64,000 nucleotides of DNA. Source: Verrucomicrobiia bacterium. Its GTDB lineage: Bacteria > Verrucomicrobiota > Verrucomicrobiia > Limisphaerales > UBA1100. The notes beneath the pieces were generated by a model that saw only the letters and a list, made by a program, of their open reading frames with translations, was not told the origin of the DNA and made no database searches. The translations under genes and the position numbers were made by a program. Position 1 is the first letter of the stretch, and each line of letters opens with the position of its first letter. The stretch is from the NCBI GenBank assembly GCA_014239365.1, contig JAAZZB010000059.1, positions 1 to 64,000 on the forward strand, written 5' to 3'. Below, piece after piece: positions 49,906 through 59,698 of this stretch.

Positions 49906-50976
49906 ATGCACAAACAAACCCTTCTTGACGCGGATGCCCCGAATTCTGGCGGTGGCATGAACCAGGTTTCTGACGAGGACAAAAAAGCGGTCGATCAACT
50001 GCGCGAGCAGTATAGAGGCATGCGGGCTGAGATGGCGAAGATCATCATTGGTCAGGATAAAGTGGTGGAGCAAATGCTCATCTGCATCCTCTCGCGCGGG
50101 CACAGCTTGTTGATGGGCGTGCCGGGCTTGGCGAAGACGTTGATGGTCAACTCGCTGTCCAAAATTATGACGCTGCAGTTTAGCCGGATTCAGTTCACGC
50201 CGGATTTAATGCCGAGTGATATTACGGGCACAGAGATTTTGCAGGAAGGCGAAGCGGGGCGGCGCGAGTTTGAATTCGTGAAGGGCCCGATCTTTGCGAA
50301 CATCGTGTTGGCGGATGAAATTAACCGGACGCCGCCGAAGACGCAGAGCGCGCTTTTGGAGGCGATGCAGGAGCATCGTGTCACCACCGGCGGCGAGCAC
50401 CGTGCTTTGCCGCAGCCGTTCTTCGTGTTGGCCACGCAAAACCCGATTGAACAAGAAGGCACGTATCCGTTGCCCGAGGCGCAGTTGGATCGCTTTATGT
50501 TTCTCATCAACGTGGATTATCCGAGCGTGGAAGAGGAGCGCCGGATTGCGCGCGAAACCACCGGCACCCACGCGGCGGATTTGACCGAAGTGATCGATGG
50601 GCCCACGTTACAATCATACCAAAGTTTGGTGGAGCGCGTGCCCGTGCCGGATCACGTTTATGATGATGTGGTGGATATGGTGCGGCTGACGCGGCCGAAG
50701 GCGGAGGACGCGCCCGAGTGGATTCAGAAATGGGTCACGTGGGGTTCCGGCCCGCGCGCGGTGCAGTATCTCGTCCGCGGCGCCAAGGCGCACGCGGTGT
50801 TGCACGGTCGCTATGTGGTTGGCTGGGAAGACGTGGAAGCGGTGGCGCACTCGGTGCTTTCCCATCGTATCCTCACCAACTTCCAGGCGCAAAGCGAAGG
50901 CGTGGACAGCGCGTTCGTCATTGATAAACTGCTCGAGAACATTGCCGATAAGGAAGCGGCAATGGCCACCCAGTAA
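49906..50976 (+). CDS. MoxR-family AAA+ ATPase
   Basis: The 356-residue ATPase has Walker A GVPGLAKT at 71-78, Walker B IVLADE at 133-138, then NRTPPKTQSALLEAMQE and ATQNPIEQEGTYPLPEAQLDRF, all typical of MoxR. MoxR proteins act as chaperones that activate partners with von Willebrand A domains. ATG at 49906 or 49957 are both possible; the conserved core begins near IIIGQDKVVEQ. It is the first gene of a packed operon with DUF58 and two vWA proteins, the classic MoxR partnership. Confidence 0.92.
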   Translation: MHKQTLLDADAPNSGGGMNQVSDEDKKAVDQLREQYRGMRAEMAKIIIGQDKVVEQMLICILSRGHSLLMGVPGLAKTLMVNSLSKIMTLQFSRIQFTPDLMPSDITGTEILQEGEAGRREFEFVKGPIFANIVLADEINRTPPKTQSALLEAMQEHRVTTGGEHRALPQPFFVLATQNPIEQEGTYPLPEAQLDRFMFLINVDYPSVEEERRIARETTGTHAADLTEVIDGPTLQSYQSLVERVPVPDHVYDDVVDMVRLTRPKAEDAPEWIQKWVTWGSGPRAVQYLVRGAKAHAVLHGRYVVGWEDVEAVAHSVLSHRILTNFQAQSEGVDSAFVIDKLLENIADKEAAMATQ

Positions 50977-51003
50977 ACCGGTTCACAAACCGGCCCCACC
51001 ATT

Positions 51004-51915
51004 TTGGAACAAGACGCTTACAGCGAAATTCTTGACGGTGATGTGCTTAGTCGCCTGAGCGGGCAATTTTTGCACGCGCGCCAGCCGATGGTGGGCAACA
51101 TCGTCGGCCATCACAAAAGCCCCTACCGCGGCTCCAGCGTGGAGTTTGCCGAGTATCGCAAATATGTGCCCGGCGATGACCCGCGCCTGTTGGATTGGCG
51201 GGTGCTCGCGCGCACGGATCGCTACTTCATTCGCGAGTTCGAGGCGGACACCAACTTGCGCTGCTATATCGTAGTGGACTGCAGCGCGAGCATGGCCTTC
51301 GGTGAGAAGGGCACGCGCAAGTTTGATTACGCCCGCAAGATCGCCGCCACGTTGAGCTATATGCTTTCGCATCAAGGCGATGCGGTGGGCTTGCAGCTCT
51401 TCGATAACGGCGTGGCCTCAGACATCCCGCCGCGTCGGAACCCGCTGCACCTCAAGCACATCTTTGATACCTTGGCCAAGGCAAAGACACAAAAAGAAAC
51501 CGGCCTCGTGCAGGAGCTTCATCAATTCGCCGAACGCATTCGCCAACGCGCGTTGGTGATCATTATTTCCGATTGCTTCTGCGATGTGGATGAGCTGCTC
51601 AACTGCTTCGAGCATTTGCATTTTCAGAAACACGACTTCGCGCTGTTCCATTTGCTGGATCCGTTGGAACTGGATTTGGACCTCGACCGCCCCATCCGTT
51701 TTCAGGATATGGAAGGCAGCGACGTGTTGCTGGCCGAGCCGGAAATCATTCGCGAGCCCTACCTTGAAGCCGTGCGCGAATACCTCGTAAAAATCCACGA
51801 AGGCTGCAACAAACACAACGCCGACTACCGGCGCGTGAGCACCGATCAACCCTACGACGCCATCCTCGCCGACTTCCTGGTCGACCGCGAGATGCTCGCC
51901 AAAGGCCGCGCATGA
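51004..51915 (+). CDS. DUF58-domain protein
   Basis: The 303-residue protein contains the DUF58 core GSSVEFAEYRKYVPGDDPRL and DWRVLARTDRYFIREFE, followed by a vWA-like metal-site motif VVDCSASM (DxSxS) near 92-99. DUF58 proteins regularly pair with MoxR ATPases. There are no membrane helices. The proposed start is a TTG at 51004; no ATG lies before the conserved part. The final 4 bases overlap the next gene. Confidence 0.88.
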   Translation: MEQDAYSEILDGDVLSRLSGQFLHARQPMVGNIVGHHKSPYRGSSVEFAEYRKYVPGDDPRLLDWRVLARTDRYFIREFEADTNLRCYIVVDCSASMAFGEKGTRKFDYARKIAATLSYMLSHQGDAVGLQLFDNGVASDIPPRRNPLHLKHIFDTLAKAKTQKETGLVQELHQFAERIRQRALVIIISDCFCDVDELLNCFEHLHFQKHDFALFHLLDPLELDLDLDRPIRFQDMEGSDVLLAEPEIIREPYLEAVREYLVKIHEGCNKHNADYRRVSTDQPYDAILADFLVDREMLAKGRA

Positions 51916-54020
51916 GTTTTAATTTTCTAAGTATCTTCTGGGCCTTGCCGCTGATTTTTTTGCCGGTGCTCATTCATCTGTTCAACCGGCTGCGCCACCG
52001 CAAACTGCCGTGGGCGGCGATGATGTTTTTGCGGATGGCGAATCGCAAGTCCACCCGCTACGCCCGGCTACGGCAGTGGTTGGTGTTGCTCTTTCGGGTG
52101 CTGGCATTATTGATGTTGCTGATGATGCTGGGGGATCCGGCGGCAGGCGGCTGGGCGAGCAGCCTCTTCTCGGGTAAACCTGATGTGGTGGTGGTTTTGC
52201 TGGATCGCTCACCGAGTATGGAGGGGCGTCCGGGCGAGGCCTCGCGTTTGGAATTGGCGCGGACCAATATCATCAAGGAAATTAAAAGCCTGGGTGATGG
52301 CGTCCGGGTGATGGTGCTGGATCCGACGACGGGCCATTTGCAGCCGGCGGATGATGTGAAGGCGCTTGGAAATTTAATGAGCGGCGGCGTCAACGATACT
52401 GCCGCCGATATTCCGGCGCAGATGGAGACGGTGCTGGAATGGTTTGAGGCTGAGAATCGCGGGCGCGGAGAAGTTTGGATTGGCTCGGATTTGCAGGCCA
52501 GCAACTGGGAGTCCAGCAAGGAACGGTGGAAACGGATGACCGGAGCTTTCGAGGAGTTGCCGCAAAAAGTGCGCGTGCGCGTGCTGGCGGTGAATGATCC
52601 GCTTGGGCAAAATGGTTCTGTGCGGATCAATGAGGTATTGATTCTTGGCGCGGGCGATGCCGCCGAATTGCAACTGGAAGTGGAGGTGCAACGCGAGGGT
52701 GAAATGGCATCGGACGTATCCGCCGTGGTGTATTTGGGGGCAGAGAACCGAACGGTGGAATTGGATATGGTTGTTGAAGGCAGCCTGCATACTCAGTTTG
52801 TGAAGCTGCCGCTGAAGGACGCCCTGCACGCCGGTTGGGGCTGGGTGGAGCTGCCCAGTGATGACAACGCGCGCGACAATCGCGCTTACTTTGTTTACGG
52901 CAACCCCGGCCTAATGAGCGCCGGCGTGGTGAGCGAAACGGATTACCCGGGTCGCTTTCTCCAAATGGCCGCCGCGCCTGATCCGGCCAACACGAATCAA
53001 GTGGCGTTGCTGTTGGATCCGACACAAACGAAACCCGGCGATTGGGCCAAACACGCGATGGTGTTGTGGCAGGGCGCTTTGCCGACGGGCAAGGAGGCGG
53101 AGGGTTTATTAAAGTACACTGAGTCCGGGGGAGTGCTGGTGTGTTTCCCGGGCGACACGGATAGTGACGCGAAGCTGGCCGGCCTGAGTTGGGGGCCGAA
53201 AAATGATTTCCGAAATGCTCAAGGCAGGCCATTCCCAAGCTGGCGGGAGATGGTCGCCGCTCAGGGCGAAAAGCAGGATCACCTTGGGCCGCGCGTGCAG
53301 ACGTGGGAGGAAAGCGAAGGCCCGCTGGCCCGAACGGAGGAGGGGTTCAGCTTGCCTTTGGATAGTTTATATTTTGCGCAATGGCGGTCGGTGGAGGGCG
53401 ATGATGGCACGGTGCTTGCCTCCGTCTCGCACGATAGCGATCCGGGCAGTCCGGCGGAGCCATTTTTGGTTCGCAAAATATACGGCAAGGGTCAGATTAT
53501 TTTCTGCGGCAGCAGTCCGGAGGATGGATGGAGCAGCCTGAATTATTCCATCGTGCTGCCGATTATGCTGCAACGATTGCTGGCCGAGGGGGCGGTTTCC
53601 GGCTCGGGACGCTTTAGCGAAAACCGGATGCGAACTGCCGGCGTGGGTGAATGGCCTCCGGGCTCCTGGGAATCGGTGGGCGTGAAGCAGGGCGAATCGC
53701 GTGATTTTAATACAGAGGCCGGCGTGTTTCGTCAGGGCGAACAATTGGTGGCGGTGAACCGATCCACCGGCGAGGACAACTCGGCGCCGTTGAAAAAAGA
53801 TGCCGCGATGGCGAAATTTAGCGGGATGCCAGTGACCTTGTTTGAAGTGAAAAGCAAAGGCAGCCCGGGCGATCGCGAGCGGATTTGGAAATGGTTTCTG
53901 GGCCTGATGGCCCTGGCGCTGTTGGTGGAAGGATTCCTCATCCTGCCCAAGGGCGCAGATGAACGGGTGGTGATCAACCGCTCGACCACCGGCAAGGTGT
54001 CTTCGGAGGCAAACGTATGA
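51912..54020 (+). CDS. BatA-type membrane protein with von Willebrand A domain
   Basis: The 702-residue protein begins with the BatA N-terminal region: one membrane helix at 8-24 and FNRLRHRKLPWAAMMFLR. A second helix at 57-74 follows. A vWA-like domain has the metal motif D98-x-S-x-S102 in VVLLDRSPSMEG. The large periplasmic part is beta-rich, and a last helix lies near 675-692 (WFLGLMALALLVEGFLIL). It overlaps both neighbours by 4 bases. By analogy with Bat proteins it should sit in the inner membrane and bind a MoxR-controlled partner. Confidence 0.85.
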   Translation: MSFNFLSIFWALPLIFLPVLIHLFNRLRHRKLPWAAMMFLRMANRKSTRYARLRQWLVLLFRVLALLMLLMMLGDPAAGGWASSLFSGKPDVVVVLLDRSPSMEGRPGEASRLELARTNIIKEIKSLGDGVRVMVLDPTTGHLQPADDVKALGNLMSGGVNDTAADIPAQMETVLEWFEAENRGRGEVWIGSDLQASNWESSKERWKRMTGAFEELPQKVRVRVLAVNDPLGQNGSVRINEVLILGAGDAAELQLEVEVQREGEMASDVSAVVYLGAENRTVELDMVVEGSLHTQFVKLPLKDALHAGWGWVELPSDDNARDNRAYFVYGNPGLMSAGVVSETDYPGRFLQMAAAPDPANTNQVALLLDPTQTKPGDWAKHAMVLWQGALPTGKEAEGLLKYTESGGVLVCFPGDTDSDAKLAGLSWGPKNDFRNAQGRPFPSWREMVAAQGEKQDHLGPRVQTWEESEGPLARTEEGFSLPLDSLYFAQWRSVEGDDGTVLASVSHDSDPGSPAEPFLVRKIYGKGQIIFCGSSPEDGWSSLNYSIVLPIMLQRLLAEGAVSGSGRFSENRMRTAGVGEWPPGSWESVGVKQGESRDFNTEAGVFRQGEQLVAVNRSTGEDNSAPLKKDAAMAKFSGMPVTLFEVKSKGSPGDRERIWKWFLGLMALALLVEGFLILPKGADERVVINRSTTGKVSSEANV

Positions 54021-56257
54021 ACGGATACAATTTTCAACCCCTCGATACCGCCGGCTGGGTACTGCCCTTTTGTCTGTTGGTGATGGCGGTGACCCTTTGG
54101 GTGAGCTGGAGCAACTGGCGCCGGCGCGGAGGCGCAGGCGTGGCCGCGCTCGAAACTTTGCGCGTGCTGATTATGGCGCTCATTCTGTTTACCCTGTGCA
54201 AACCTGAATTCATTCGGCGCACTCAGGAACAGGATCCGCCCAGCGTAATCATCCTGCGCGATATCTCCGGCAGTATGGCCACGCGTGACGTGAAGCTGGG
54301 CCCGCACGATGTGGTCACCCGCAGCGAATGGTTGGACGATCGGATGAAGACCAATTTCCTTGAGGCACTCGAGGCGCGCAAGGTGAACGTGAGCGTGGTG
54401 GACTTTGGAATGACGCGCAAAGAAATCGATGGCGAAACCGGCATTGCCGACGGCACCGACATTGCCGACGCCCTCAAGAGCGCCCACGCCAACAACCTCA
54501 AGGCCGTCTTTATGTTGGGCGATGGCGATTGGAATTATGGCGGCTCGCCGATCACCGCGGCCCGTTCACTGGGCGGTACAAATGTGCCGGTGTACACCCT
54601 CGCGGTGGGCAGCGCGCGCGCGCAGAAAGATCTAGTGCTCGAGTCAGTTAACCCGCCCACATTCGGCTTGTTGGGCGAGCAGATTTCCATTCCCTTCCGT
54701 GTGCGTAGTCATTTGCCTGTGCCGGTGATGGGCACGCACGTGCGCCTCACCAGCTCGCGTGGTGCGGTGGTGGATATTCCAAAAGAAATCAACATCCCCG
54801 CCTACGGGTTGGTGCACGATTCCATCGTGTGGGCGCCCCGCACGCTGGATGACTATACCCTCACTTTGTCACTGCCCGTTTGGGAAAGCAAAACCAGCAC
54901 CGACCGCGAGTTGATTGAAGACAACAACCGGCAGACCTTCCATCTCTCCGTGCGCGAGGAGAAGCTCAATGTGTTGGTGGTGGAAAGCAATCCACGCTGG
55001 GAGTATCGTTATTTGCGCAACGCCCTCTCGCGTGATCCGGGTGTGGAGGTGAGCGTGCTGCTGTTGCATCCGGAGATGGGCCCCGGCGAAGGGCGCAATT
55101 ACATCGGTCGCTTCCCCGATACCCGCGAGCAGCTCAGTCGGTTTGATGTCATCTTCCTGGGCGACGTGGGCCTCAAGGACGCAGTGAACAATGAGCTGAC
55201 CTCCGACCATCTCGATCTCATTCGCGGTTTGGTGGAACAACAGGGGAGCGGTTTGGTTTTCCTGCCCGGCCAACGCGGGCGGCATCTGAGCTTGGTGGAT
55301 CATCCCATTGGCGAAATGATGCCCGTGACCCTCAGCAGCGATCCCAAAGAAAAAGAAGGATTCTATCTTTCCAGCGAATCCAACTTCAACCTCACCTCCA
55401 CTGGGCGCGGTCATTTTCTTACGATGCTCAATTCCAACGAGAGCATCAACGAGAGTATTTGGAAAAATCTGCCCGGATTTTTTTGGTGTGCGCCGGTGGA
55501 AAAATCGCGCCCCGGTTCCAGCGTGCTCGCCACCCATTCGTCCAAGCGCAACGAGTACGGTCGGTTACCTGTGTTGGTTACCCGACCTTTCGGCGCGGGT
55601 GAAGTGCTCTTTATGGGCACGGACGCCGCGTGGCGCTGGCGGCGCGGTGTGGAGGATAAATTTCACTATCGGTTCTGGGGGCAAGTGGTGCGTTGGATGG
55701 CGCACAAACGTAAGATGGCCCAGCAAGGCGGACTGCGCCTGACCTTTAGCCCGGAGAATCCCAAGGTGGGCGATGAGTTATTTTTGCAGGCCACGTTGCT
55801 GGATCTTTCCGGGGCGGATGCCACCCAACTGCGCGCACGGATCACCGAGCCGGATAACAACAGCACCAGTCAGCTGGACTTCACCGCGGTGAAAGGCGGT
55901 TGGGGCGTGTTTCAGGCCAAGATGACTGTAAAGCAGGGAGGCGAATATATTTTGAATCTTGAGAACCCAAATGGGAGTCAAAGCTTGCAGGCAAAGATTT
56001 TTGCTGACAAGCCCACCCTGGAGCGTATTGGCCAACCCGCCAACGCGAATGTGCTCCGCGAGATCGCCCGCAGCACCGGAGGCGAGAGCGGAGGCATCGA
56101 TGATCTCGGGCGACTCATCAGCGAAATTTCTGCCATTGCTGAAAATGAAGAAAAAATTCACATCTACGAGTTGTGGAATAAACCGTGGTGGGGAGGGGCC
56201 CTGTTATTCCTGCTTGCAGTTTACTGGGTATCACGTAAGATTTTAGGACTGATTTAG
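54017..56257 (+). CDS. Membrane von Willebrand A protein with glutamine-amidotransferase-like domain
   Basis: The 746-residue protein has helices at about 14-31 and 44-61, a vWA domain with D82-x-S-x-S86 in LRDISGSMATRD and GDGDWNYGG as a later part of the metal site. A class I glutamine-amidotransferase-like region begins near LNVLVVESNPRWEYRYLRNAL, without an obvious catalytic Cys. A C-terminal helix (GGALLFLLAVYWVSRKI) ends the protein. This layout is common next to BatA-type proteins in PVC and Bacteroidota genomes. Confidence 0.82.
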   Translation: MNGYNFQPLDTAGWVLPFCLLVMAVTLWVSWSNWRRRGGAGVAALETLRVLIMALILFTLCKPEFIRRTQEQDPPSVIILRDISGSMATRDVKLGPHDVVTRSEWLDDRMKTNFLEALEARKVNVSVVDFGMTRKEIDGETGIADGTDIADALKSAHANNLKAVFMLGDGDWNYGGSPITAARSLGGTNVPVYTLAVGSARAQKDLVLESVNPPTFGLLGEQISIPFRVRSHLPVPVMGTHVRLTSSRGAVVDIPKEINIPAYGLVHDSIVWAPRTLDDYTLTLSLPVWESKTSTDRELIEDNNRQTFHLSVREEKLNVLVVESNPRWEYRYLRNALSRDPGVEVSVLLLHPEMGPGEGRNYIGRFPDTREQLSRFDVIFLGDVGLKDAVNNELTSDHLDLIRGLVEQQGSGLVFLPGQRGRHLSLVDHPIGEMMPVTLSSDPKEKEGFYLSSESNFNLTSTGRGHFLTMLNSNESINESIWKNLPGFFWCAPVEKSRPGSSVLATHSSKRNEYGRLPVLVTRPFGAGEVLFMGTDAAWRWRRGVEDKFHYRFWGQVVRWMAHKRKMAQQGGLRLTFSPENPKVGDELFLQATLLDLSGADATQLRARITEPDNNSTSQLDFTAVKGGWGVFQAKMTVKQGGEYILNLENPNGSQSLQAKIFADKPTLERIGQPANANVLREIARSTGGESGGIDDLGRLISEISAIAENEEKIHIYELWNKPWWGGALLFLLAVYWVSRKILGLI

Positions 56258-56281
56258 GGGATGAACCCCGGGAGGAAAAAT

Positions 56282-59200
56282 ATGAGCAAGAACAACCGAT
56301 TCCACGTGGAACTGCCCGAGAACCTTCGGCGCAAATTCAAATCCCTCGAGCGCAAGCTCTGGTGGGTGGACACCCTCATCGCCGCCTGCGGCATCGCCTG
56401 CGGACTTGTCGTTTTCTATTTACTCGGTTTTCTCTCAGACCGCTTCTGGGATACCCCCGCCGCGCTGCGTTTGGCGTTCACTGTCACGGGCGGAGCCATC
56501 GCCGTTCACTACGCTTGGTTCTGGGCCAATCATTGGATCATTAACCGTCGTGACAACCGCGTGCTCGCCGCCATTGTCCAAAGCAAAAACCGCCGGATGG
56601 GCGATCGCTTAATGAGCGCCGTGGAACTCACCAGCCACGATCAACGCACCGAGGAAGTTTCCGAAGAACTCTGCCGCGCCGCCATCGAACAGGTCGATCG
56701 CGAGTCCGAAAAACTTTCCTTCAACAAAGCTGTCTCCACCCGCAAGTCGCGCATCGCCTTTGTGTTTGCCGTGCTTGTTCTGGGCGTGTTGAGTTTGCCT
56801 CTGCAGTTTGCGCCCGGCGCCAGCCAAAGCGCTCTCAAGCGCGCTGTGCCCGGCACCGGCGAAGAGCGTTACACTTTCGTGCGCGACGGCGACATTCAAG
56901 TCAACGGACGCGACGCCGAGCAGGGTACTTTTTATGTGCCTCGCGGTGAGCAACTTCAACTCACCTCAAAATACCACTTCGCCGATCAACAGGATGGCGC
57001 GCCGTTTTGGGAAACCCTCGGCGGCTGGTGGCAGGACGCCCACTCCACCGCCGAGCGGATGGATAAAAGCCTTCATTCCATTGGCACCGACTTTGCCGGA
57101 GCCTTCTCCACTGTGATGCCCGATCCGGGCGAAGCCGTGCTGAAGCAGGGCCGGAACATTCAGGTCACCGAAATGAAAGATGGCAAAGTGAGCTACACCC
57201 TCCAAGCCGGCACCAAGCCGATGGAGCTCGCCCTTCGTACAGGCGACAAACGTCGCGAAGCCAAAATCCAACCCGTAGCCCGCCCCACACTCAAGTCGCT
57301 TGGGGTCTCTCTCCAATATCCGGACTACCTCCGCTATCCCGCACGCGAGGAGCTGGAAATCCGCAGCGGCGTCTTTAGCTATCTCGAAGGCAGTACTGCC
57401 ACTTTCAACGCCACCATCTCACGACCACTCACCTCCGCTCAGGTGAAAACCACACCCGTTCTCATCACTGAAGTGACAACCCTGGACTGCGTGGTGAACG
57501 GTAACCGCATCACCACCCCTTCACTGGACTTGGATGATATCGAGGATATGAAACTGAGCTGGCTGGATCAATACCACATCGCCGGTACCAAATCCGGGGT
57601 TGAACCGAAGGCGCTAAAATTCTCGCGCCATATGGATTTGCCGCCGGTCGCCCACGCGGTGATTCGCAAAAAGAATGAAGAAAAAGTCGAAGCTTACGTC
57701 GTCGGTATGCTACGCCACGAAACCCTTAGCATCCCCGCCTTTGGCGAAGACGATTATGGAATGCAGGAACTCAAAATGTACTGGGAATGCTTCAAGCGCA
57801 CTGACGCAGAACAAACCGAGAAAGCCCCCGTGCCCATCGCCAAGGGCGAGGTGGTCCTCGTTCCCAATGCCCAGCCCGGTATCGGAAACAAGACTCCCGA
57901 ATCCATCGCGCCCAAGGGAATGCGCACCAGAGCGGATGGCACTAAAGAATCGTACACGATGCGCACCCTGAAACAAACCTGGCACTTCGGACCCAGCGAC
58001 AAATCCCTTAACCTCCCCGAGGACACCGTGGTTCACGTCTACGCCGTCGCCAAGGACTACCATCGCACCGATCGCTACATCCGCTCCGCGCCGGTCAAAA
58101 TTTACATTCTCACTCCCGAGGAACACAAGCGGCTCGTGCAATCCGAGTTCGACGCCAAGATGGCTGAACTCGATGACCTTGCGCGCCGTCAGGAAAATCT
58201 CCACGAAGGCACCAAGGAACTCCAAAACATGTCCCCTGAGGAACTCGCCGAGAAATCCACTGAAAAGGAACTGGCCCGTCAAGAACAAGAGCAACGCGAG
58301 ATTGCTGAAAAACTCAAGGAAATCGCCAAGGAAATCGGCGAGCTAAACAAAGAGGCCGCCAAAAATAAGGAGATGGATCCCAAGACCCTCGCTGAGATGG
58401 CCAAACTCCAACAGGAAATGAAGGAGCTCGCCGAAGGCGAAATGGCCGAAGCCCAGGAATCCCTCAGTCAAGCGCAACAACAACAAAAGCCGCAGGACAA
58501 ACAAAAGGAAGTCGACGAAGCTGAGAAAAAAGAACGCGAGGCGCTTGAGAAATTGAAGGAAATGCAAAAGGAAGGTGCCGAGACCAGCCAGAATATGTAT
58601 GAGAATACCCTCGTCCTGCGCCTCCGCAAGCTCGCCGAATACGAGGAAAAACTCGGCAAAGAGTTGGGCGAAAAACTCGACCAACTTATTGGCGAGGATT
58701 TCGGAAACCTCAACGCCCAACTCCAGCGCAATCTCAACCTCAAGGCGGACGACCAACATCGCAACGCGAATAAGGCCAACGAACTTCAGGCCGAGATCAA
58801 GCGCTTCGCTGAAAGCACTGAGAAAGAAAACTTTGGCGAAGTCGCCGGCGAAATGGAAACCGCCCGCCCCCCCGAGAAGCTCGACGAAAATGCCAACGCC
58901 CTCCGCCAAAATCAAACGATGGGCGCCATCGGCGGCGCGCTGAAACTCGGCGATGATTTCAAACGCTGGGCCGACAAGCTCGATCCGCCCAAGGACGGCG
59001 GCGGCGGCGAAGGTGAGGGCGGGAAAAGTGATGATCCCAATGAGGAAATGCTCAAGCGGATGAAAGAGCTCCTGCGCTTGCGTCAGGCCGAAATGGATCT
59101 GCGCGAACAAACTGGCGAACTCGAAGAGGATCGTCCCCTTCGTGCTGCGAAACAATTCGAGGATGACGCCCGCAATCTGGCCTTCCGTCAGTTTGAACTC

Positions 59201-59698
59201 CTGCGTGATCTCCAGCTTGAAATGGACGCCCGCACCAACCTTGGCAAAGGTGAATTCCTCGACCTCGCCCGTGAAGATATGGGCAGGGCCGGCGATCAAC
59301 TCGACAAACCTGAAACCGGAAAGAAAGCCACCAACGCCGAGACTGACGCCATCAACAAACTCGAACAGGAAATCGCCGCCCTAATGAAGAAATGCGAAGG
59401 CAGCGCTGCTCAAGGCGAAATGTCCCCCGAGCAAATGGAAATGATGATGATGATGATGCAAATGATGGGGATGAAGCCCGGCCAAAAACCCGGCCAAGGG
59501 CAGGGCAATAGTCCCGGAATGAGCAGCGCCGGTGGCGACACCAACAAACCCAATCAAGGCACCCCGGGCAATTTGAATGGCGAGGGCGACCCTGATCGCA
59601 CCATCCGTAAAGTAGCCGGTCGCGCCGACACGATGCCCAAAGAATTCCAAGGGGCACTCCAAGGCTTCTTCAAGGGCGTGGATAAACTCAAGAAATAA
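56282..59698 (+). CDS. DUF4175-type membrane protein with long coiled coil
   Basis: The 1138-residue protein has two or three N-terminal helices (about 36-58, 71-92 and 160-178). A beta-rich periplasmic part follows, then a very charged Glu/Lys-rich coiled coil at about 620-880, further helical segments, and a C-terminal tail with a Met run (MEMMMMMMQMMGM) and Gly/Pro/Gln-rich sequence. This matches DUF4175-type proteins of PVC bacteria. GGGAGGAAAAAT before ATG 56282 is a strong ribosome-binding site and sets the start. The function is unknown; length suggests it spans the periplasm. Confidence 0.82.
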   Translation: MSKNNRFHVELPENLRRKFKSLERKLWWVDTLIAACGIACGLVVFYLLGFLSDRFWDTPAALRLAFTVTGGAIAVHYAWFWANHWIINRRDNRVLAAIVQSKNRRMGDRLMSAVELTSHDQRTEEVSEELCRAAIEQVDRESEKLSFNKAVSTRKSRIAFVFAVLVLGVLSLPLQFAPGASQSALKRAVPGTGEERYTFVRDGDIQVNGRDAEQGTFYVPRGEQLQLTSKYHFADQQDGAPFWETLGGWWQDAHSTAERMDKSLHSIGTDFAGAFSTVMPDPGEAVLKQGRNIQVTEMKDGKVSYTLQAGTKPMELALRTGDKRREAKIQPVARPTLKSLGVSLQYPDYLRYPAREELEIRSGVFSYLEGSTATFNATISRPLTSAQVKTTPVLITEVTTLDCVVNGNRITTPSLDLDDIEDMKLSWLDQYHIAGTKSGVEPKALKFSRHMDLPPVAHAVIRKKNEEKVEAYVVGMLRHETLSIPAFGEDDYGMQELKMYWECFKRTDAEQTEKAPVPIAKGEVVLVPNAQPGIGNKTPESIAPKGMRTRADGTKESYTMRTLKQTWHFGPSDKSLNLPEDTVVHVYAVAKDYHRTDRYIRSAPVKIYILTPEEHKRLVQSEFDAKMAELDDLARRQENLHEGTKELQNMSPEELAEKSTEKELARQEQEQREIAEKLKEIAKEIGELNKEAAKNKEMDPKTLAEMAKLQQEMKELAEGEMAEAQESLSQAQQQQKPQDKQKEVDEAEKKEREALEKLKEMQKEGAETSQNMYENTLVLRLRKLAEYEEKLGKELGEKLDQLIGEDFGNLNAQLQRNLNLKADDQHRNANKANELQAEIKRFAESTEKENFGEVAGEMETARPPEKLDENANALRQNQTMGAIGGALKLGDDFKRWADKLDPPKDGGGGEGEGGKSDDPNEEMLKRMKELLRLRQAEMDLREQTGELEEDRPLRAAKQFEDDARNLAFRQFELLRDLQLEMDARTNLGKGEFLDLAREDMGRAGDQLDKPETGKKATNAETDAINKLEQEIAALMKKCEGSAAQGEMSPEQMEMMMMMMQMMGMKPGQKPGQGQGNSPGMSSAGGDTNKPNQGTPGNLNGEGDPDRTIRKVAGRADTMPKEFQGALQGFFKGVDKLKK